A stretch of DNA of 64,000 nucleotides from Cladosporium sp. IMV 00045 (taxonomy: Eukaryota > Ascomycota > Dothideomycetes > Cladosporiales > Cladosporiaceae), in assembly GCA_001931905.2 (NCBI GenBank), contig MSJI02000529.1, forward strand, positions 29,169 to 93,168, read 5' to 3'. The position numbers and the translations under genes were made by a program. The notes under the pieces are model-generated. The model saw only the letters and a program-made list of their open reading frames with translations, did not search any database and was not told the DNA's origin. Of the stretch, positions 19,981-29,302 are shown one piece after another. Within the stretch, counting starts at the first letter, position 1. Every line of letters begins with the position of its first letter.

Positions 19981-21831
19981 TCAAGGCCGGCTAGGAGTCC
20001 CCGATCTACTATCTCCAGCACCCGCTTTCTTCGCCAGACTAGCGAAATACTTCTCTAAATCCTCACTCGGGAAATCACTCTTCCCACTAGTCGGTGTCGA
20101 AGACTGTTCTCTATCCTCACGCCTTGGCTGCCTAGGAGTACCGGAACGGGGAGAGTTTGAAGCCGCACCTTCCGTGGCTTGCTGCTGCGAAGGCCGCTTG
20201 AGTCGCTCGATTGCCGCCTCAGCAGATACAGTGTTGTAGCTCACACCTCCGACGTTGAAGCTAACATCGCCGAGGTCGTTCAAGGCTCCTGTGGACTCGC
20301 CAGAGGGAACACCGACGCCTGCCGCCCGAGAGGTAGTGCCGCTGGTGGATCGGTTGTTATCGCCTCGTTCACGGTCTTTGGAGGCGAGGTTGTCGAGCTC
20401 GACCTTCATTTCACGGAGGAACTCCTGGTTTCCGCGAGTGACGACTGTGACCGCTGGTGGCTTTGGTCGTTTGTGCGCATTAGGATCTTGGATTTGTGTT
20501 TCGAACGAACGGATCGCCGATGGTGGAAGTTTAGAAGGTGACACTGGCGGTGAGTCTCCGTCTCCATCGATGGGCGACACGGCAGAGGCGTAGACTTCCT
20601 GTTCCTCTGATGGGTCCTTTGCTTCATCTGTTACTTGAGTTTCGTCTGCTGGTTTTGTTTCCTTTGCATTTGGGTCCGTGAATGTAATGACGGGATGTGA
20701 GAGATCTTGTTGCCATGCTGTCAAAACCTCCTCTGGTGAGAAGTTCTCTGAGAGTAGGCGGATCTTGCCTACACTGTCCCAGCCTTGAGGCACAACGATG
20801 TTCATACGGTCAACGACATTGTGCTTGGGTAACAGGTCTTCAGCCTTAGCAGGCGCACCGCCAGCGGTGGCTCTGGGTCCAAGAGTTGCAAGGTCGAGAT
20901 CGAGAGATTGGTAGAGCGTCTTCTGCGCTTCAGTCAGGTTGGCACCAGGCTGTTGCGGAGGCGCAGAGCTTGATGTGAATAGTAGTGTAGTGAGAGGGTG
21001 AAGCGGCAGGATCGAAGTCCGCAGAATCTGTGCAACATAGTCGAAAGTCTCCTCTTGCCAACCGTCGCGCTCAAGGTCCTGCTGTGCTTCAACGTGTTGA
21101 ATGACAATATTGATACCGATCTTCGACTCCTTCAAGAGCTCCAGAATATCTTCCTCAGGTCTGGCATTTGGTACAATTGCCTTAGCCAGTAACTGCAGCC
21201 AAACTCTCAGCTTCGAGAGAAAGCTCCAAGGTTCTCTCCAGGACAGCAGAATCGCAACTGCAGGCCTTCGGCCTTCTTCAGTCTGTCCGTCCGATCCGAG
21301 CATGTCCTGATCATCCTCTTCCTGCTCCACAGTTGCATCCTCAGTTCTAGGTGCTAGCAGCCGGCGCAACACAGGCTCGTATGCTGCTTCTGGCTCTGCG
21401 ATCGTATGTGCCTCCAGTTTGGCGGCTTCCTCTGCCTCTTGCGCAAAGCTCGCTCCGCCAGTACCGACCTGCGTTGAGGAGTACAATACCATGTGGCCAT
21501 ATCCATAAGCATATCGGTTCGAGAGGTTGAGCTGGCCCTTTTGCTTTTGATCTCTCTGATCGCGGTTCCTGCTTGGAGGTGCTGGCGGAGGTGGACGAGA
21601 AATAGTGCTCAAGAATTCTCTTTGGTCATCCGGCGAGCCTCCGCATACTACAATTTGTCGATTGGCGACAGCATTGTTGCGGTTGCGGGCCTGTGCTTGT
21701 CGAGTTTGGCGCAATAAGGAGGTCCAGATATCGGATCGCTTTTCCTTGCGTTTCGCGGGTCGATCGTTGGTGCGTTTACTCGGGCTGCCGATTTGCATGG
21801 AGCTAGGCCGGGAGAGTGATGTTGTTGCCAT
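19981..21831 (-). CDS. Cytoplasmic dynein light intermediate chain
   Basis: An intronless 616-residue protein matching the fungal dynein light intermediate chain, which links the dynein heavy chain to cargo adaptors and is needed for nuclear positioning and endosome transport in hyphae. Landmarks are KRSDIWTSLLRQTRQAQARN near residue 35, the strand RQIVVCGGSPDDQREFL, YAYGYGHMVLYSS, AVAILLSWREPWSFLSKLRVW (the conserved DLIC core) and FDYVAQILRTSILPLHPLTT. The position of the P-loop reads CGGSPDDQREF and lacks the GK(S/T) of animal chains, so nucleotide binding is unlikely. The C-terminal 200 residues are low-complexity, with a GDVSFNVGGVSYNTVSAEAA motif that resembles the adaptor-binding helix region. 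It is divergent to the bS16m gene. Confidence 0.9.
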   Translation of the reverse strand: MATTSLSRPSSMQIGSPSKRTNDRPAKRKEKRSDIWTSLLRQTRQAQARNRNNAVANRQIVVCGGSPDDQREFLSTISRPPPPAPPSRNRDQRDQKQKGQLNLSNRYAYGYGHMVLYSSTQVGTGGASFAQEAEEAAKLEAHTIAEPEAAYEPVLRRLLAPRTEDATVEQEEDDQDMLGSDGQTEEGRRPAVAILLSWREPWSFLSKLRVWLQLLAKAIVPNARPEEDILELLKESKIGINIVIQHVEAQQDLERDGWQEETFDYVAQILRTSILPLHPLTTLLFTSSSAPPQQPGANLTEAQKTLYQSLDLDLATLGPRATAGGAPAKAEDLLPKHNVVDRMNIVVPQGWDSVGKIRLLSENFSPEEVLTAWQQDLSHPVITFTDPNAKETKPADETQVTDEAKDPSEEQEVYASAVSPIDGDGDSPPVSPSKLPPSAIRSFETQIQDPNAHKRPKPPAVTVVTRGNQEFLREMKVELDNLASKDRERGDNNRSTSGTTSRAAGVGVPSGESTGALNDLGDVSFNVGGVSYNTVSAEAAIERLKRPSQQQATEGAASNSPRSGTPRQPRREDREQSSTPTSGKSDFPSEDLEKYFASLAKKAGAGDSRSGTPSRP

Positions 21832-22099
21832 TATGATTAATTATCGATCTGTCCAAGGTGGAAGGACATGTATTTGTTTAGTATGTTTCCCTGGCTGGCT
21901 GCATAATCCCATACCCAAGTTGGGGTGACGCGACTGGGGAAGCGATGTGCGCGAGTGAGTGCCAAAAGTCGAGGCACTGCCGATTTTGCCGCAGATTGAA
22001 GGAGCAGCCAGAAAGGGTAGTTCTACTACCATTCGATCGCTACATCTTGAATATCACAGACGAAACATATATTTAATTCTTACTACACCGATCAACACA

Positions 22100-22697
22100 A
22101 TGGTTCTCAAACTCCGCCTCGCACGAATTGCCACTCCCGGTGGCAGTCACAGACACGCACCTAAATACAACATCGTCCTCGCCCATGCCCGGTATGCAAG
22201 CCAAAAGGCCACTCACGACAATCAATCACTAATGCGACATACAGCACCGCGCGCGACTCTAAACCCCTCGAAGTCCTTGGAACCTACGACCCGATCCCTC
22301 AGACACCCGTGGGCGCAGAGCCCGGCGACAGGAAACAGAAGGACATCAAGCTGGATGTGAGCAGAGCGAAGTACTGGCTGGGTGTTGGCGCACAACCGAG
22401 TGACACTGTCTGGAGATTATTGGCTATGGTATGATGCGGGAAGAATGTGGAAGTGAGAGCGCAGAGTCGCTGACAGGAGAACAGATTGGCCTTCTGGAAC
22501 CCAAATACCTCCCCTCCGGCGAACAGACCGAGAATGCGCTCAAGGCTGTCCGCTTCCCTACGCAGAAGTCGAGTGTTACCGATGCAGTGCGCCAGCACAG
22601 ACAGCAGGGTCAATTGCCCCCGGCGGCCACGGCAGAAGGTGCGACCAGCGGCTCCGTCGCTGGAACGACTAGCCCCAGCAACCCCAATGCCGCGTAA
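22100..22697 (+). CDS. Mitochondrial small-subunit ribosomal protein bS16m
   Basis: Three exons (22100-22191, 22245-22428, 22485-22697) with introns of 53 and 56 nt give 162 residues. The S16 signature is at the very start, MVLKLRLARIATPGGSHRHA, then [25 protein letters not shown], in which the first intron splits an arginine codon, and DVSRAKYWLGVGAQPSDTVW. The C-terminal 60 residues are a Gln/Ala-rich mitochondrial extension (RFPTQKSSVTDAVRQ onward). It is a structural protein of the mitoribosome small subunit near the 5' domain of the rRNA. All joins keep frame. Confidence 0.93.
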
Positions 22698-23316
22698 TTA
22701 CATCGACGAAGGTGGAGGACGAGATGAAAAAATAATTGCCGCGCCGCGCCACGGTTTTGCGCAGGAAGAAGCGGCGCGGCGTGTATACCCCAGGAAGGCG
22801 TATTGGCTCAAGGATGGGCCAAGGGCCTCGCGCTGGACCTGCGATGATCCTATGCAGTGTTTGATCTGCGAATCATTTGACCCAGGAAAAGTCTGTACGG
22901 GAGGTACAGGGAGCCGCGCAATGAGCACATTTGAGGATACTCGCGTACAGATACGGGACTCGCAGGCGGCTCAGCTTGTATGTATATGTGACCCTGCCAG
23001 TCAGCGGCACGAAATTGTACAAATATCACACAAGAAAACCTCACAATGCTGTCGATGTCACATTCATGGTCTGAATCATGAATCTCTCATTTTCTGGGGT
23101 CTACATTTACTCCGTGTCGTCATGCAAAACGATATGCCTAAGAGGCGTGAGATGCTCACAGAACGTGACGCGAAGCGCGTTGCGCTTGCCTTCACTTCAC
23201 ATCTCCCAGTGCTTTGCCACCCCATTTCCACCCCCAAGCAAGGCCAGCAACATACTGATCGTTGATGAAGCCGTTTGCTCCGTAATCTGCGGATAAGCGA
23301 AATTGAGAAGTCAGCT
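22698..23316. other. Tail-to-tail spacer, bS16m/Nudix
   Basis: About 620 bp. A plus-strand open frame runs through much of it from within the bS16m last exon, but it has no domain and no independent start. I see only 3' UTR-like sequence. Confidence 0.4.
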
Positions 23317-24372
23317 TTATAGAAGACGCTGGCTCCAGTGCAAACCAAGTGCCCAGTGGAAAAGCCTGAGGATAATTAGCGCAAAGTTACATGCAAAGAA
23401 CGTGCAGAATGTGCTTACCTGGCATCCACAATCTTGCCGGGCTCCTCGGAGATAGCTAGAAAGTTATGTTACCACCTCTTTCTGCATCGTAACAAATGAC
23501 ACTCGAAAATACGGGATGACTTACCTTTGAGCTTCTCGTACAGCTCGCTAATCGGAACAACGACACGCTCAATGTGCTCGCCATCGTCCAGGTGCTGCTC
23601 GGGCTCCTCGTCGCCTTCTTTGAGGTCGACTTCCACGGTGACCATCTGGATGACGTGTTAGCCCTTCAGTTCTCCCACCCCTTCCCTTAATCCCATGGAG
23701 AAAGAAAGCCGATGCATACCTGCATATTGGCGTTGGTCAACCCCGGATCGCTGACAATCGTCGGACTACAGTCGACGACCTATGAGACACGTACCACCAT
23801 GTTAGCGCTGGTCATGCCAGGCTGGCTGCTCAGAGCAGGACTGCTACTGCTCACCTGTCGGGGCACGTTAGCTGTCTACGCTCTCTCATTATACATGCAT
23901 CAAGCCTGAACGAACCTTGCCAGAGTACCCCGTCTCCTCCTTCAACTCCCTAACTGCGGCCTGCTCAGGCGTTTCGCCCTCGTCAATCAGACCAGCCGGG
24001 AACTCGACGCAGAACGCCTCTACGGGAGGGCGGTATTGCACGATGATCATCGTGCTGACCGGCTGGCTGGGGTGCTTGAGAATGGGCACGATGGCGACGG
24101 CATCGATACCAGTTGATTTGCGGGTCTTGCGAGCCGCGGCTTCCCAGACGCGTGATTTGCCATCCTATAGCAATGAAGTGTGAGATTCATCGGGCTCGGG
24201 AATACTAGAGACCATTTGAACACACCTGATCGGTCCACTGTTTCTATTTTAGCTTCAAAGCACGGCAAAAATTTCACCAAATGTTATTTACCTCGATCTT
24301 CCTTAGCTCTGTCCATTTGGCCTCGTCTGCACTGAGAGGGCCAACGCGGTTGATCTTAGGCGCTTGAGGCAT
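23317..24372 (-). CDS. Nudix hydrolase, ADP-ribose pyrophosphatase (YSA1/NUDT5-like)
   Basis: Seven coding exons per transcript: 24372-24292, 24237-24226 (12 nt), 24164-23916, one of 23854-23795 or 23779-23720, then 23645-23525, 23455-23419 and 23365-23317; 202 residues either way. The Nudix box is complete: GLIDEGETPEQAAVRELKEE followed by TGY. The leader MPQAPKINRVGPLSADEAKW, the motif GIDAVAIVPIL, the QHLDDGEHIERVVVPISELY segment and the end DARLFHWALGLHW fit YSA1-type enzymes that cleave ADP-ribose and other sugar nucleotides. Two adjacent 60-nt exons encode alternative versions of the segment just after the Nudix helix; both are in phase 0 and both have good splice sites. The GT..AG interval between them is only 15 nt and contains an in-frame TAG, so they cannot both be used. 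Confidence 0.9.
23720..23854 (-). repeat. Tandemly duplicated 60-nt exons in the Nudix gene
   Basis: Copy A (23854-23795) reads VSSSSPALSSQPGMTSANMV and copy B (23779-23720) reads VVDCSPTIVSDPGLTNANMQ: same length, same phase, 10 of 20 residues identical. Copy A is preceded by GACAG and followed by GTACGT; copy B by CATAG and GTATGC. The spacer (23794-23780) is 15 nt. Confidence 0.85.
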
Positions 24373-25003
24373 GGTGAGGGTGCTAGCAGGACGTCGCAGT
24401 CCAGCGATTGTTCGATTCAGAAGATTAGTCCGGCGGAGAAGACTCATAGATTGGTTTATTTGTTCGATGGGTTGGGCGTTATGTACTCAGCCAACGCATC
24501 ATTGAATGGCTTGCTGCACGACATGCATGACGTTCGTCCACCAGGAATGCCAAGCAGTGGTGCAAGAAACAGTGGGACTTTGACTGTCACTTTGTTTGTG
24601 TCCTGCACCTCACATCCTTAGCAATACAGTTGTTTGCCAATTAGCAAAGTATCCTACAATAATCCAGCAAACAAATAAACAGTCATCATGCTTTGCTGAT
24701 GGCAACATGACTATCGCGACCATCAATCGCCAACGAGGTCGTATTAAGTAGGTACAGCCGAGGTTGCATGAGGTGCTAGAACCACAAGGTTTATATTGCT
24801 ATCGACTCCTTCGATCCACCTGTCGGCCGTACTACAAGCAGTGTGACCATGCTGAGTCACATGCATGACCTACCTAGCTAAGGATCGTACGACCTCACGT
24901 TGAAATATAAGGTAACCATCTTCACTTCGAAACAGGATCTTGCCAACTCCCCCAACACCACAAACAGGCAGAGACCACTATTCAAGGCAGAAACATAGCA
25001 ACC
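24373..25003. promoter_or_regulatory. Divergent intergenic region, Nudix/GNAT
   Basis: About 630 bp between outward-facing genes. No conserved operator or RNA gene is visible. Confidence 0.35.
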
Positions 25004-25465
25004 ATGTCTCCAACATCATCCGTCGAAATCCGCCCAATCCAGCCGTCCGATAAGGAGACCTGGATCGAACTCTGGCAAGGCTACAACACATTCTACAAGC
25101 GAACAATTTCACCAACCGTCACCGAAGCGAACTTCAACCGATTCCTCGACCCTCACAACCCAATCTGCTGTGCAGTCGCCACTGTCGGTGATGGCAAGCC
25201 CGTTGGTTTCGCCAACTACTATCCTCACCCCTCCACTGCTTCCACCGAGCCAAACTTCTACCTGCACGACCTCTTCGTCGATCCAGCGTGCCGGGCTGGC
25301 GGCATTGGACAGAAGTTGATTGACTACGTGGCTGAGAGGGCGAAGGAGGCTGGTGCCTATCAGCTGTATTGGCATACCCAGTATTTCAACTATCGCGCGC
25401 AGGGGCTTTACTCTAAAGTTGGTGAGAGGTCGGATCTTGTTCTGTGGAAAAAGGTTCTGGAATGA
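25004..25465 (+). CDS. GNAT-family N-acetyltransferase
   Basis: An intronless 153-residue protein that is almost entirely one GNAT domain. It starts at MSPTSSVEIRPIQPSDKETW, where the first strand EIRPIQPSD is typical. Motif A, which binds acetyl-CoA, is LHDLFVDPACRAGGIGQKLI with the R-x-x-G-x-G/A pattern. The C-terminal motif YWHTQYFNYRAQGLYSKVGE places it with small Hpa3/diamine-type acetyltransferases, which transfer acetyl from acetyl-CoA to an amine (polyamine, D-amino acid or small peptide). The substrate is unknown. It is convergent to the zinc-cluster regulator. Confidence 0.9.
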   Translation: MSPTSSVEIRPIQPSDKETWIELWQGYNTFYKRTISPTVTEANFNRFLDPHNPICCAVATVGDGKPVGFANYYPHPSTASTEPNFYLHDLFVDPACRAGGIGQKLIDYVAERAKEAGAYQLYWHTQYFNYRAQGLYSKVGERSDLVLWKKVLE

Positions 25466-25687
25466 ACGGGGCTTTGCTAAAAGAGTGTACGTTTGAGGAT
25501 AAGCTGCCAAATCCCTAACAATTGTAGTAGACCAAGTATCAATGGCTATTTGACAAGTTCTAGTTTATTTGCCATTGCGACGAAATGTTACGGGTCGCCT
25601 AAATCCTCAGATGTACAATTCTAAAGCCAGTCGCGGATTCTATGACTGAAGAGGCCCCGATTCGACATCCAATTCTACGGCGTATTG

Positions 25688-28317
25688 TCACATCCCTTCT
25701 GCAGCTTCAATTGCTGGATTGAAGAAGCCCTTGTCCCATTCCACATTATCCAGCCACTGCAAGAATTCAGCGTCATTGGCCGTAGGCATGTAAAAGCTCA
25801 TATCCTCAAACGGCCTCTCCGCATCACCTTGTCCACGAACACTAACAGCAGCCGGTGCACTAGGGCTAAGAATCTTATCCAAAGCGCCCTTCAGCGCCCT
25901 ACATCCTTGCTGGCAGATGTGGTGATTGGCATCGCCAGTCCTGACATCCGCCAGCAGAGACGTGAAAACGCTGATGTCTTGAATGGTCTCAGACCGAGGC
26001 AGGATGTCCTGGGTGATTTGCGGCGACTGCTCCTGCTTCAGCAACTCCACCGCGAGAACGCCTGCGGTCGAAACACCTGCTTCGGCCATGAGACACGCCA
26101 CGTCTCCTTGGAAGTCGCGGAAGAAATCTCGCCGCGATTGCGCCAGGAGCACGAGTTTGAGCATGCGGCGGGAGATGGGAATGAGCGATTCCGTGTTCGT
26201 TTTCATCCTGTTCACCTGTGCTCTGCGCAACAGGAACTCCGTTTGCATGATCCCCACATGCACGAAGATGGCCGACAACACGGTGTCAGACATGGTGCCG
26301 TGCTTGTCTCTTCGCCCGCCGTTGGCCACAAACTCCTCAATGCCTTCCTCGGGCGACAGCCTCACGAAAGAAGGCAGCGTAGCGTCCAAGTTCCTCATCT
26401 TCTGCCAGATCTCGGCGATGCGCATTTCGACGTCTTCGTCCGTCGATCCGAGCGAGACTTCAAGGATCTCTTCGCGAATGCGGCTGTAGAGGTACCACAC
26501 CCTGCTCCATGTCACTCTGTACAGGCTTCCGCACGTGTTCCAGCCATTTCGGTCAAGATTGGCTATCGCTTGTTGCAATTCGGCTCCTTGCAGCATTAGT
26601 TGAGCACCGGATAGATCTAGTGGCATCTCTAGCTTGCAGTAACGGTATGACAGTCTTGGTGGTCTGCCTACAAATAGTGAGATTGACTTGTCGTGGGTGT
26701 AGACTTTGGCGAATATCTTCTTTCGTTGCTGGGAGAGGAAGAATGGCATGTCTGGATTCTCGTGGTTACCCTGGTGCAAGCCCATGGCGACCATGGCGTC
26801 GCAGAGCTCGCCATTGCGCTGCCATGCCACGTAATCTACGCCGGAGTTAGTGCTTACTTTATTGTATTTCGAGAATGAACATACGTGTATCGCCCTTCAG
26901 AAGCTCTATCAACATCAAGCCTTCATACATAAAGCAAATATAGTGGTCGTTGAGACATTCACACTCATAACAGAAGCAGAGCACAAGCTCGCTAGCTTTA
27001 CGCATCCTTTCTGCGAAAGTTGCACGATCAACGACCGTATCGCGAATATCGTCGAAGATGGAGTCCCAGTCACTCAAGTTGACCGCCACAAGACCGACCA
27101 GGGAAAGAATGAGACCTATGATCTCCCACCTCAGATTCTTCCCAGTTGCTGTTCTCGCCCAGTCTTCTGGCGTCATGTTTCCGTGGACCTCGATCGACGT
27201 TCTCGTATTGCGCCAGACCATCTCAGATAGAGCATACAATTGCTCCGGTTTAGGGTCATTCCATATGTGCTCAAAGTCGCTCCACATATCGTCGAACCAT
27301 ATGCGAAAGACTGGCTGCAGGACGATGGAGCTTTCGCTGAGGTCAAGCCATCGTTGGGTAAATCGACGATACCGTGGCATATCTTGAAACAGAGCAAGAA
27401 CCTCTGCCCCTCGTTTAATTAGGTCAGGGTGGATTGGCGGAAGGTTGTCGTTGGGTTCATCGACATCCTCCGGTTCTGGTACGCTCAAGCTGCCTATCGC
27501 TACGTTAGCACACTAGCTACAATTCCTTTGCCGTTTGAACAAAGGTGGCGGGCAAGCACGTTCGCAGCGATTGTATAGATGCTGTTTTACGGCTTCGTCA
27601 ATCACATCGGAGATCTAGTAAGAGTGATGTTTGATCATGGAAGATGTAGAACTTACCAGAGTTTTCGGTATAGACGGCAGAGTACGCAGTGGGCCCAAGA
27701 AAGCCAGTCCTATTTTTCCTGGAATATGCAGAAGTGGCAGCAGCCCATGTTTGAGGCGTTGACGAAGACATCTGTCTGCCATGTGCTGCCATTGAAGCCA
27801 TTGGCAATATCGGTGAAGGCAGAAAGGAATCCACAGGTGGAGCACTCTTTCCAGTCGATCCGTCCATCATGCTACTGCTAGTGTCTTGATTTTCAGTAGG
27901 GCTGATTGGGATGACTTCTCGTGAAGCTCTTGCATGGGCAGTAAAAGGTGAAGTCCGTGGTGATACAGAATATTGTGTAAGTGCATTGTCTGCCGGTGCT
28001 CGAGGTGAGATCTTGGGCCTCGTCAATGGAGCAGGATGGTAAACACATTGGCTGTCATCGAGATTAGTCAGAACTATGGACTTAATCAGAGCAAGATTCT
28101 AGCACACCTGTGTTTATTACGCCTTGCACATCTCCCACATACCGGGCTGTTGTGATCACAGCGTAGCTTTCCTTTGCGACACTATAGAATGTCAGAAACT
28201 GATGGCAAACGCAAGATATGATGGCTTCCAACTCACAGGCTCGCAACTGAAAAGCTTGCCGTTTCGCCGGTATGACACCACGCCAGCATCTGAGATTCTG
28301 CGATGTGAGACGTTCAT
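25688..28317 (-). CDS. Zn2Cys6 fungal-specific transcription factor
   Basis: Five exons (28317-28237, 28181-28108, 28051-27657, 27493-26885, 26835-25688) give 768 residues; every junction keeps frame. The zinc cluster is split by two introns and is rebuilt exactly as CEPC-x6-C-x6-CGRC-x8-C (SCEPCRKGKLRC, VCGRCARRNKHSQC). A Ser/Pro-rich linker follows, then a fungal-specific regulatory middle domain (Fungal_trans) with helices such as LALFQDMPRYRRFTQRWLDL, CDAMVAMGLHQGNHENPDMP and RPPRLSYRYCKLEMPLDLSG. Such proteins bind CGG triplets as dimers and usually regulate a metabolic pathway. A perfect CGG-N11-CCG palindrome lies about 18 bp upstream of the start codon, suggesting self-regulation. The target pathway is unknown; neighbours include a permease/beta-galactosidase pair beginning about 1 kb upstream. 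Confidence 0.92.
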
Positions 28318-28334
28318 CTTTCTGTGACTGCTTT

Positions 28335-28357
28335 AGCCGGACGATGTTTGTCCGGCT
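28335..28357. promoter_or_regulatory. Perfect inverted repeat with CGG-N11-CCG spacing
   Basis: Arms AGCCGGAC (28335-28342) and GTCCGGCT (28350-28357) are perfect complements with a 7-bp centre. The CGG at 28338-28340 and CCG at 28352-28354 are 11 bp apart, the spacing used by Gal4-type zinc-cluster dimers. It is just upstream of the zinc-cluster gene's start codon. Confidence 0.75.
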
Positions 28358-29302
28358 TTTAGATTAGGCTTTGCGCCCTATCTCGCACTCGCAGTGAGTC
28401 AGAGCGATCGCAATGGGCGTAATGAAGAGCACTTTCCAGCACGAATAAGATCTGGGAAATCGCTCCAAGATTGAGTGTCAATCAGTCAGCGAGTTCGAGC
28501 CGTTGCCCTCGCATTTAGGCTGCCGGGTATCTGTCCTCGTTCGGAGTTGTCGAGCTTCGCAGCTGCAAGCGTGTATAACTCTACGACCGCCCACGTATCG
28601 GTCTCGTAGTAACAGATTCAAGTCAACCAAGAGTTCAAAGTGAATCAGCTGATAGATGCCTTCTAGATGAAGAGAGTTGAAGAAACAATGCGGTGCCATT
28701 ACAGGAGAAAGGTGGAGTTGCGGCTGGAGATAAAGTCTACGGAATTCGCGATGAAGTGAAGTGGGGCGCTCTCAAAATCGTGAATAGCCCAAGGGGTTCC
28801 CTGCTGAAAGGAGCAGCACAACTATATAGTATGTAGTCAACGAATCAGTTGACGGAAAAAAAGGAATGTGTAAATTGCGATGCGGTCAGAATAGGCGTGG
28901 CGTCATTGATCTACCAATTGTCCAGAGCAGCATTGCTCTTCAAAGGCCTGGTTATGTTGCCCGCATATCAGCTTTTATGAGGTTGCATCGGAGTTCGGTG
29001 CTCACCGCTTATCGAAGTCGGCGTTCATGCTTATCAAAGTCGGCATTCACGACTATCAGAGTCGGCGTTCGCTTAGTGAGCATGGATCCCGTGAGAGCGC
29101 TCGGTCACACTCAGACTACGACGCGTTGAGAGCATCACATTATTCAGTAAATCGTTATATTTGGTTTGCATGGAGATATCAATACAAGTCGAACCCCCGG
29201 GCACAGTAAAGGAGGGCACAAGGATGCAACATCATCGAATAAATCCATTTACATCTGCAATCTAGGTATCGTTCCCCACCAAGCCATTGAATACAGGTCT
29301 AC
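28358..29302. other. Spacer upstream of zinc-cluster gene, with 22-nt tandem repeats
   Basis: About 950 bp between the regulator's 5' end and the permease's 3' end. Apart from three 22-nt repeats at 29011-29076, no gene or RNA is seen. Confidence 0.4.
29011..29076. repeat. Three 22-nt tandem repeats
   Basis: Units at 29011-29032, 29033-29054 and 29055-29076 share ATCxxAGTCGGCxTTC; a more diverged copy may precede them from about 28987. Confidence 0.75.

Noticed and set aside
22486..23265. 259-codon plus-strand open frame after bS16m
   Set aside because: Its first part is the bS16m exon in another frame; the remainder has no domain, no own start and no codon bias.
25685..26599. 304-codon plus-strand open frame
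   Set aside because: Antisense to the last exon of the zinc-cluster regulator; no recognisable domain.
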